Below, piece by piece: positions 8,410 to 15,171 of a stretch of 64,000 nucleotides of DNA (position 1 is its first letter; every line of letters begins with the position of its first letter). The stretch is from Bradyrhizobium sp. dw_411 (GTDB lineage: Bacteria > Pseudomonadota > Alphaproteobacteria > Rhizobiales > Xanthobacteraceae), in NCBI RefSeq assembly GCF_018449695.1, contig NZ_JAAVUY010000001.1:62001-126000 (forward strand). The letters run 5' to 3'. The notes under the pieces were generated by a model. The model ran no database searches. It was not told the origin of the DNA and saw only the letters and a list, made by a program, of their open reading frames with translations. Both the position numbers and the translations under genes were made by a program.

Positions 8410-8964
8410 CTAGCGCGGTGCGCGTTTGGCGAGAATGCGCTGCAGGGTGCGGCGGTGCATGTTCAGCCGCCGCGCAGTTTCCGAGACGTTGCGGTTGCAC
8501 ATCTCATAGATGCGCTGGATGTGCTCCCAGCGCACGCGATCCGCCGACATCGGGTTGTTCGGCGGCTCCGACTTCTCGGTGCCGCTCGCGAGCAGCGCTG
8601 CGACGACATCGTCAGCGTCGGCGGGTTTCGAGAGATAATCCACCGCGCCCATCTTCACCGCGGTCACGGCAGTGGCGATGTTGCCATAGCCGGTCAGCAC
8701 GATCGTGCGGGCTTCGGGGCGCTTGCGCTTGAGCGCCGACACAACGTCAAGCCCGTTGCCGTCGCCAAGCCGCAAATCGACGACTGCAAAAGCCGGCGCG
8801 GCCTTGCCGATTTGCACCAGACCGTCGGAAACGCTGTCGCAGGAGGTCACCGTGAAGCCGCGGGTTTCCATCGCGCGCGAAAGGCGTTCCAGAAACGGCT
8901 TGTCGTCTTCCACGATCAACAACGAGCGATCAGCATGATCAGTCAGTTCGACGATGGCGTTCAT
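8410..8964 (-). CDS. regR: Redox response regulator RegR/ActR/PrrA family
   Basis: 184-residue two-component regulator of the RegA/PrrA/ActR/RegR family. The receiver has the acidic pair E19 D20, phospho-acceptor D63 (VVDLRLGDGNG), T/S switch LTGYGN and K in YLSKPADADD. The C terminus is a Fis-type helix-turn-helix (NVSETARRLNMHRRTLQRIL) that is nearly invariant in this family. The start at 8964 matches the family N terminus; an open frame further upstream is not conserved. In Bradyrhizobium RegR activates nifA and other low-oxygen genes. The cognate kinase gene lies upstream on the same strand, 192 bases away. Confidence 0.95.
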   Translation of the reverse strand: MNAIVELTDHADRSLLIVEDDKPFLERLSRAMETRGFTVTSCDSVSDGLVQIGKAAPAFAVVDLRLGDGNGLDVVSALKRKRPEARTIVLTGYGNIATAVTAVKMGAVDYLSKPADADDVVAALLASGTEKSEPPNNPMSADRVRWEHIQRIYEMCNRNVSETARRLNMHRRTLQRILAKRAPR

Positions 8965-9156
8965 GTTCGGGTACCCCCTGATGTCGCACCTTACAACATA
9001 TGGCGCGCCAACCGGTGCTGCCAAGACCGCCAAAGGTCGATGACACGACAGCGTTAACCTTGGAACCATTCTAGTTTCATGTCCGTGAGGCGTTGTCCTC
9101 ATGTGCACCGTACGTCCGCCCCGGATCGCATCCGGGACCATTCGGTCGAAAACGCC

Positions 9157-10482
9157 CTAGAAAGCCGGTTCCACCACGCTTTCGGAGGTTTCGAAGCGGT
9201 CGCGCGGCCAGACGACATGAACGACAGCGCCATGATCCGGGAAAATACGGTTGCTGAAGGAAACCTTGGCGCCGGTACGTTCCAATAGCGTGCGGGCGAT
9301 GAATATCCCGAGACCGAGCCCGCTGTGCTCGCTTTGAATCTCATCCGCGCTGCGCCGCCGCGACAGATATGGCTCGCCGATGCGCTTCAACATGTCGGGC
9401 GCGATCCCCGGGCCGTCATCGGAAATGATGATCTCGACGGTGTCGGTATTCCACCACGCATTCACCTCGACCGTCGCCCGCGCAAAGTCGACCGCGTTTT
9501 CCAGGATGTTGCCGACGCCATATAGAATCGCCGGGTTGCGGGTTCCCACCGGCTCGGCCGTGCCGGCGACCGCGATGCGAACCTTGATCGCGACGCCGAA
9601 GTCGCGATGCGGCGCCACGGTTTCCTCGATCAGCGCCGACAGCGGCATGCGATCGAACGGCGCCCCGCTCGAGGAGAGCTGGGTGATCTTGGCCAGAATA
9701 TCGCGGCAGCGTTGCGCCTGTTCGCGCAGGGTTTTGATGTCTCCGGATATCGCGCTGTTGTCCTGCAAGGTGCGCTCCAACTCGCGCGAAATCAGGAAGA
9801 TGGTCGAAAGCGGCGTGCCAAGTTCGTGAGCCGCGGCGGCCGCCAGGCCATCGAGCTGGGTGAGATGCTGTTCCCGCGTCAGCACAAGTTCGGTCGCGGC
9901 CAGCGCGTCCGACAGCTTGCGGGCTTCTTCCGCGACCTGGAACGCGTAAAGACTGGTAACGCCAATCGCGACCACGATCGAGAGCCAGACGCCGAACAGG
10001 TAGATCGGCGGCAATACCAGCGGATCGTCGCCGTCCCACGGCAACGGCAGGTGAAAAAATACCAGCACCGAGGCGCAGGCGACCGCCAGCATACCCAGCG
10101 CGATCGTCAACCGGATCGGCAACGCCGTTGCCGAAATCAGCACCGGGGCGAGAAACAGAAACGAGAACGGGTTCTCCAGACCACCGGTTAAAAACAGCAG
10201 GCCGGCGAGTTCGACGATGTTCAGGGCCAGCAACGCGGCCGCATAGGCCGGCTCCAGCCGCTGCATCGGGTTGAAGCTGACCTGCAAGACAAGATTGAGC
10301 AGCGCCGAGAGGCCGACGATGGTCAGACAGGGAACGACCTCGACGTCGAATTCGAGCCCCTGCACCACGATGAAGATCGCCGCGAGCTGGCCGAGCACCG
10401 CGAGCCAGCGCAGCCGCAGGATCGTATCCAGACGGACATAGCGGCGCGGCTGGCGAAAATCGGAGGCGGCAATATCGGTCAT
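9157..10482 (-). CDS. regS: Redox sensor histidine kinase RegS/ActS/PrrB family
   Basis: 441-residue membrane kinase. About six hydrophobic segments occupy residues 25-185. Between two of them lies GGLENPF (100-106), the GGxxNPF motif linked to ubiquinone sensing in RegB. The H box AAAAHELGTPLS gives phospho-acceptor H219. The linker QAQRCRDIL carries C259, in the position of the redox-active cysteine of Rhodobacter RegB. N, G1 and G2 boxes follow (NILENAVDFA, DDGPGIA, GLGLGIFIA). It should phosphorylate RegR in response to quinone and oxygen state. Both redox-sensing features are kept, so it is probably functional. Confidence 0.95.
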   Translation of the reverse strand: MTDIAASDFRQPRRYVRLDTILRLRWLAVLGQLAAIFIVVQGLEFDVEVVPCLTIVGLSALLNLVLQVSFNPMQRLEPAYAAALLALNIVELAGLLFLTGGLENPFSFLFLAPVLISATALPIRLTIALGMLAVACASVLVFFHLPLPWDGDDPLVLPPIYLFGVWLSIVVAIGVTSLYAFQVAEEARKLSDALAATELVLTREQHLTQLDGLAAAAAHELGTPLSTIFLISRELERTLQDNSAISGDIKTLREQAQRCRDILAKITQLSSSGAPFDRMPLSALIEETVAPHRDFGVAIKVRIAVAGTAEPVGTRNPAILYGVGNILENAVDFARATVEVNAWWNTDTVEIIISDDGPGIAPDMLKRIGEPYLSRRRSADEIQSEHSGLGLGIFIARTLLERTGAKVSFSNRIFPDHGAVVHVVWPRDRFETSESVVEPAF

Positions 10483-10565
10483 GCGGCAAGTCTAGCCGCG
10501 CACGGCGTCGACCACAAATTCAACGGCTGGGGCTTTGCGCCGCACGGTCGCAAATGATTGCCGAA

Positions 10566-10635
10566 CTTGTTATTGCGAGGTCTTGTTATTGGGAAGTCTT
10601 GTGATTGGAAAGTCTTGTAATTGGAAAGTCTTGCG
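10566..10635. repeat. 16-bp tandem repeat, four units plus a partial fifth
   Basis: Four consecutive 16-base units each begin with CTTGTTATTG, CTTGTTATTG, CTTGTGATTG or CTTGTAATTG and end with GAGGT, GAAGT or AAAGT; a fifth unit is broken after CTTGCG. The array sits in the 186-bp gap between the divergent regS and ABC exporter genes, where operators would be expected. It is AT-richer than its surroundings. It could be a cluster of factor-binding sites or a slippage product. Confidence 0.85.
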
Positions 10636-10668
10636 CTCACGCTCCCGATGGCCCAATGAACGGCCCGC

Positions 10669-11463
10669 ATGGTGAATAGCGAAGCAATTGCCCCCCCATT
10701 TGCGGCAGCCGACCTCTCGGAAACGGCGGCCATCGAGGTCGCGCATCTCGTCAAGCTCTACAAGACCACCCGCGCGGTCGACGATATTTCGTTTCGCATC
10801 GCACGCGGCAGCATTACCGGATTGCTCGGCGGCAATGGCGCCGGCAAGACCACGACCATCGCAATGATCATGGGGCTGGTGTTACCGACCTCAGGACGCA
10901 TCCAGGTGCTGGGCTGTTCGATTCCCGACCAAAGCGCCGATGTGCTGGGCCGGATCAATTTCGAAAGTCCCTATGTCGATATGCCGATGCGGCTCACGGT
11001 GCGGCAGAACCTGACCATATTCGGCCGCCTCTATGCGGTCGCGAATTTGTGCGAGCGCATCGAAAAACTCGCCGCCGATCTGGATTTGGGCGACTTCCTC
11101 GACCGCGCCAATGGCAAGCTCTCCGCCGGCCAGAAGACGCGGGTGGCACTGGCAAAGGCGCTGATCAACCAGCCGGAGCTGTTGCTGCTGGATGAGCCGA
11201 CCGCATCGCTCGATCCCGATACCGCCGACTGGATCAGGCAGCACCTTGAGACCTATCGCAAGCAAAACGGCGCGACCATACTGCTGGCGTCGCACAACAT
11301 GCTCGAAGTGGAGCGGCTGTGCGACCGGGTCATCATCATGAAGCGCGGTCGCATCGAAGACGATGACAGCCCGGACAAGATCATGGCGCGCTATAACCGG
11401 ACCACGCTGGAAGACGTGTTTCTCGATGTCGCACGCGGCCGGGTTCAGGAGGGCACATCGTGA
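10669..11463 (+). CDS. ABC transporter ATP-binding protein (ABC-2 exporter type)
   Basis: 264-residue nucleotide-binding subunit. Walker A is GGNGAGKTT, the signature is the variant LSAGQKTRVALAKAL, Walker B is LLLLDEPTASLDP and the switch His is in LLASHNM. The sequence resembles exporter ATPases of the CcmA/NatA branch (ABC-2), which pair with a six-helix permease. The permease gene overlaps it by four bases (ATGA-type, here with a GTG start), so the two are translationally coupled. The substrate is unknown. Confidence 0.92.
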   Translation: MVNSEAIAPPFAAADLSETAAIEVAHLVKLYKTTRAVDDISFRIARGSITGLLGGNGAGKTTTIAMIMGLVLPTSGRIQVLGCSIPDQSADVLGRINFESPYVDMPMRLTVRQNLTIFGRLYAVANLCERIEKLAADLDLGDFLDRANGKLSAGQKTRVALAKALINQPELLLLDEPTASLDPDTADWIRQHLETYRKQNGATILLASHNMLEVERLCDRVIIMKRGRIEDDDSPDKIMARYNRTTLEDVFLDVARGRVQEGTS

Positions 11464-12278
11464 GCGCGCCCGTCACCCCCCGAGGCATCGCGCCGCATCG
11501 CATCGCGGCAATGATCCTGCGCTATTGGTACCTGCTGGTCTCGTCATGGCCGCGGCTGCTGGAGCTGCTATATTGGCCCGCTTTGCAGATCATCACCTGG
11601 GGATTCCTGCAGAGCTACATCTCGCAGAATGACGGATTTTTCGCGCGCGCCGGCGGCACGCTGGTCGGTGCCGTGATCCTGTGGGACATCCTGTTTCGCG
11701 GGCAGCTCGGCTTTTCGATCTCGTTTCTCGAGGAAATGTGGGCGCGCAATCTCGGCAACCTGATGATGAGCCCGCTCAAGCCGATCGAGTTTCTGATCTC
11801 GCTGATGATCATGAGCCTGATCCGGCTTGCGATCGGCGTCATTCCGATGACGCTGCTGGCGATCATCTTCTTCAATTTCAATCTCTATAGTTTCGGGCTG
11901 CCGCTGATCGCCTTCTTCTGCAACCTGATTTTCACCAGCTGGTCGGTCGGGATTTTCGTTTCGGGGCTGGTGCTGCGCAACGGGCTCGGCGCCGAAAGTA
12001 TCGCCTGGACCTTGATGTTCGCGCTGATGCCGCTGGCCTGCGTCTACTATCCGGTGACGGTGCTGCCGCACTGGCTGCAATATATCGCCTGGGCCTTGCC
12101 GCCGACTTACGTGTTCGAGGGCATGCGGGCATTGTTGATCGATCACGTGTTTCGTCCCGATCTGATGGCCTCGGCGCTGGCGATCAATGTCGTGCTGTTT
12201 ATCGCGTCATTCGCGTCGTTTCTTGCCCTTTTGCGCAGCGCGCGGCGGCACGGGTCGCTGATCCAGGGCGGCGAATAA
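11460..12278 (+). CDS. ABC-2 type exporter permease
   Basis: 272 residues with about six membrane segments, as in ABC-2 permeases. Recognisable parts are the N-terminal amphipathic region before LLELLYWPALQIITWGFLQSYI, the conserved EEMWARNLGNLMMSPLKPIEFL loop, and a final helix followed by a basic tail. The GTG start overlaps the ATPase stop. The pair would export a hydrophobic or polysaccharide-like molecule or a drug; nothing nearby defines which. Confidence 0.9.
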   Translation: MSAPVTPRGIAPHRIAAMILRYWYLLVSSWPRLLELLYWPALQIITWGFLQSYISQNDGFFARAGGTLVGAVILWDILFRGQLGFSISFLEEMWARNLGNLMMSPLKPIEFLISLMIMSLIRLAIGVIPMTLLAIIFFNFNLYSFGLPLIAFFCNLIFTSWSVGIFVSGLVLRNGLGAESIAWTLMFALMPLACVYYPVTVLPHWLQYIAWALPPTYVFEGMRALLIDHVFRPDLMASALAINVVLFIASFASFLALLRSARRHGSLIQGGE

Positions 12279-12417
12279 AACAGCGGAAAACGCCAGTTAT
12301 CCCGAGATTTTGAGGGATTTTCGGCTTGCGGGGCCAGTAGTTATACCGATCTGTGCATTGACGCATTATTACGCATTCGGCACTATGCTGCGATGCAAAA
12401 GCGACTTGAGGGACTAA

Positions 12418-13746
12418 ATGCCGATAGGTGAATTTGGCCGCCCGCCGGCACTGCCGTCGGAAGTCAGTCCGGCGATGACGACGCCGATGTACTGGATGTA
12501 CGAGATGGCGCAGGCGTCGCTCAACCCGGCGCGCGCCGTGACCGACGCCACCAAAATCCTGTTTCAGAATCCGCTTAATCCGTGGGCGCACACCGAGTTC
12601 GGCAAATCCGTCGCCGCCGGCTGCGAATTGTTCGAGCGCACCACGCGCCGCTACGGCAAGCCGGAATGGGGCCTCAACGATACCGAGGTCAACGGCGTGC
12701 GCACGCCGATCGAGATTCGCCCGGTCTGGGAAAAGCCGTTCTGCCGCCTGTTGTACTTCGATCGCAAATTGACCCGTCCATTACGCGCGCCACAGCCGCG
12801 GGTGCTGCTCGTGGCGCCGATGTCGGGTCACTACGCGACCCTGCTGCGCGGCACCGTCGAAGCGTTTCTGCCGACCCATGAAGTCTATATCACCGACTGG
12901 GCCGATGCCCGGATGGTGCCGATGGCCGCGGGGCGTTTCGATCTCGAAGACTATGTCGATTACCTGATCGAGATGCTGCACGTGCTCGGCGGCAACATGC
13001 ACATCATCGCCGTCTGCCAGCCCTCGGTGCCGGTGCTGGCGGCAGTTTCCGTGATGGAAGCCGAGCATGATCCCTATGTGCCGCTGTCGATGACGCTGAT
13101 GGGCGGCCCGATCGATACCCGCCGCAACCCGACCGCCGTCAACAACCTCGCCGCCGAGAAGGGCATCGACTGGTTTCGCAGCAACGTCATCACCAAAGTG
13201 CCGTTCCCGCATCCGGGCGTCATGCGCGATGTCTATCCGGGCTTCCTGCAGCTCAACGGCTTCATCAGCATGAATCTCGACCGCCACATGGACGCGCACA
13301 AGAACCTGTTCAAGAACCTAGTGAAGGGCGACGGCGACCTGGTCGACAAGCATCGCGACTTCTACGACGAATATCTCGCGGTGATGGATCTTTCCGCGGA
13401 GTATTATTTGCAGACGGTCGACACCGTCTTCGTCAAGCACGCGCTGCCCAAGGGCGAGATGACCCATCGCGGCAAGCCGGTCGATCCTTCGAAGATCACC
13501 CGCGTCGCGCTGATGACGGTGGAGGGCGAGAACGACGACATTTCCGGACTGGGACAGACCGAGGCGACGCACGGACTGTGCACTTCGATCCCCAATGAGC
13601 GCCGGGTGCATTACGTGCAAAAGGGCGTCGGGCATTACGGGGTGTTCAACGGTTCCCGTTTCAAATCGGAAATCGTGCCGCGCATTTCCGATTTCATGGT
13701 GTCGTCGGCGAATTTGAAGCCGGCCTTGGCCGCCGCCGCCGAATAA
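12418..13746 (+). CDS. phaZ: Intracellular polyhydroxyalkanoate depolymerase
   Basis: 442-residue cytoplasmic PHB depolymerase that mobilises granule polyester. The N terminus MYWMYEMAQASLNPARA and the WxLN-like YGKPEWGLN segment are family hallmarks. The lipase-box-like motif AVCQPSVP gives a cysteine nucleophile, C200, as in Ralstonia PhaZ1. The C terminus HYVQKGVGHYGVFNGSRF carries the catalytic His, with Asp probably in ENDDISG. The start has GAGGG seven bases upstream. The gene appears monocistronic; a TTGACG-containing stretch at 12358 could be its promoter. Confidence 0.93.
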   Translation: MPIGEFGRPPALPSEVSPAMTTPMYWMYEMAQASLNPARAVTDATKILFQNPLNPWAHTEFGKSVAAGCELFERTTRRYGKPEWGLNDTEVNGVRTPIEIRPVWEKPFCRLLYFDRKLTRPLRAPQPRVLLVAPMSGHYATLLRGTVEAFLPTHEVYITDWADARMVPMAAGRFDLEDYVDYLIEMLHVLGGNMHIIAVCQPSVPVLAAVSVMEAEHDPYVPLSMTLMGGPIDTRRNPTAVNNLAAEKGIDWFRSNVITKVPFPHPGVMRDVYPGFLQLNGFISMNLDRHMDAHKNLFKNLVKGDGDLVDKHRDFYDEYLAVMDLSAEYYLQTVDTVFVKHALPKGEMTHRGKPVDPSKITRVALMTVEGENDDISGLGQTEATHGLCTSIPNERRVHYVQKGVGHYGVFNGSRFKSEIVPRISDFMVSSANLKPALAAAAE

Positions 13747-14068
13747 GCGTCGAACACACGGTTTTGGACGCTATCGGGCATTCGGGACCAAATACCCTGA
13801 CGATTCGATGCTGCCGGTAACCCTCTGAATTAGCCTAAAAAAATCGAAATTTCCGGGCCCCCAAGGAGTGAATTCAAAATCAATCTTTGGGGTACCCGGC
13901 GGTGCCTGTTTTTACTCAAAAAATTTTGTTCCAGGCCCATCCTGTAGAGGCGGACAGCCGGTACTCCCCCTGTATATTGGGCAAATGATTTGTTTTTGCG
14001 CCGACCGATTTCGCTGGCGGCAGATATGGCAGAATCCGGGCGAGTTTCTCCTCCCCGGACTGACAGAC
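13747..14068. other. Intergenic region with a hairpin, no gene
   Basis: 322 bases between phaZ and the metallopeptidase. An imperfect inverted repeat pairs CCGGGCCCCCAA (13853-13864) with TTGGGGTACCCGG (13887-13899), followed 10 bases later by CTGTTTTTAC; this may be a transcription terminator for phaZ. The metallopeptidase frame stays open back to 13868, but the encoded stretch looks non-coding (Cys-rich, no family similarity). Confidence 0.5.
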
Positions 14069-14824
14069 ATGGCCACTCGCGCCCTCCTTTATCGGCGTCC
14101 TGCCGAACCTTCTCGACTTCTGGTCAAGCACGGCTCGCAAATCTATTCGGTGAGGCTGCGCCGCCACCGGCGCGCGCGGCGTTACACGTTGCGCATCCAT
14201 CCGAGCGACCGCGAAGCCATCCTGACCATGCCGCCGCGCGGCACCATCATCGAGGCCAAGGACTTTGCGCAGCGCCACGGCGCCTGGATCGCCGCGCGTC
14301 TTGGCCGGTTGCCGAAGGCTGCACCGTTTCTTCCGGGCACGTCGGTACCGTTGCGTGGCGTTCCGCACCGGATCGTGCATCGTGCGGCGATGCGCGGCAC
14401 CGTATGGACCGAAATACGCGACAGCGGCGAGCGAATTCTCTGCGTGGCCGGCGCCAGCGAACACATCGAGCGGCGGGTGCTGGATTATCTGAAGCGCGAA
14501 GCGCGCAAGGATCTGCAGAAGGCGTCAATTTCCTACGCGCAGGAACTCGCCGTCAAAGTCCGGCGGCTGTCGATCCGCGATCAGTCGAGCCGCTGGGGCT
14601 CCTGCACTTCGGCAGGATCGCTGTCCTTTTCGTGGCGGCTGATCCTGGCGCCACCCTATGTGCTGGATTATCTGGCCGCCCACGAAGTGGCGCATCTGGT
14701 CGAGATGAACCATTCGGCACGGTTCTGGCGGGTGGTCGCTAAAGTGTGCAGCCATGTCGAGCGCGCCAAGACCTGGCTCGACACCCACGGCAACGATCTG
14801 CACCGCTACGGCATTTCGGATTAG
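14069..14824 (+). CDS. YgjP/SprT-like zinc metallopeptidase domain protein (DUF45)
   Basis: 251 residues of the YgjP-like family. The N-terminal half has the typical RRHRRARRYTLRIHPSDREAILTMP beta-rich segment. The active site is HEVAHLVEMNH with H205, E206, H209 and a third ligand H215, preceded by RWGSCTSAGSLSFSWRL, the other family signature. Zinc-dependent hydrolysis is expected from the HExxH motif. The physiological role is unsettled across the family. The start at 14069 is the first Met where family similarity begins. Confidence 0.88.
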   Translation: MATRALLYRRPAEPSRLLVKHGSQIYSVRLRRHRRARRYTLRIHPSDREAILTMPPRGTIIEAKDFAQRHGAWIAARLGRLPKAAPFLPGTSVPLRGVPHRIVHRAAMRGTVWTEIRDSGERILCVAGASEHIERRVLDYLKREARKDLQKASISYAQELAVKVRRLSIRDQSSRWGSCTSAGSLSFSWRLILAPPYVLDYLAAHEVAHLVEMNHSARFWRVVAKVCSHVERAKTWLDTHGNDLHRYGISD

Positions 14825-14847
14825 CGCGGCTGTTTGTTCGCCGGTGG

Positions 14848-14891
14848 CCTCATGGTTCGAGACGCGCGAAGACGCGCTCCTCACCATGAGG
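14848..14891. repeat. CCTCATGG palindrome
   Basis: Inverted repeat from CCTCATGGTTCGAGACGCGC to GCGCTCCTCACCATGAGG. Same family as 2667-2746, 32116-32160 and 39891-39934. It lies just after the metallopeptidase stop codon. Confidence 0.8.
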
Positions 14892-14917
14892 GTTTGGAAA
14901 CCTGATCCTGGTTCGGA

Positions 14918-15147
14918 CCTCATCCTGAGAGCCTGACTGATAATTCGCAGGAGCCACCGTGTGTGGCTTTAAGTACCGGTTCCCGCGCAACTTTAGAATC
15001 GATTGGCGTGTGGTTCTGAAATTTTAGAATCAAGAGAAGCGAAGCCAAATCGACTGCCGCAGGACAAAAATGCCAAAGTGCGGCCGTCCTGCGAATTATG
15101 AGTCAGACTCTGAGGAGCATCGCAAAGCGATGCGTCTCGAAGGATGA
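14918..15147. repeat. CCTCATCCTGAG palindrome interrupted by an insertion
   Basis: Left part CCTCATCCTGAG at 14918-14929; right part GAGCATCGCAAAGCGATGCG onward to GTCTCGAAGGATGA ending at 15147. Joined, they form the same palindrome as the unbroken copy at 32062-32105 (CCTCATCCTGAGGAGC to CGTCTCGAAGGATGA). The break is the element at 14930-15109. Confidence 0.85.
14930..15109. mobile_element. 180-bp non-autonomous element (MITE) with 23-bp inverted repeats
   Basis: The ends are inverted repeats matching at 21 of 23 positions: AGCCTGACTGATAATTCGCA at 14930 (continuing GGA to 14952) against the reverse complement of 15087-15109. It is flanked by the direct repeat CTGAG at 14925-14929 and 15110-15114, a 5-base target duplication. 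It has no coding capacity and AT-richer interior DNA (TTTAGAATC occurs twice). The host palindrome has an intact relative at 32062, which shows the empty site. Mobilisation in trans by a transposase elsewhere is inferred; the IS family was not identified. Confidence 0.85.
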
Positions 15148-15171
15148 AGCCGTGGATTGCGCTGCCGATTT

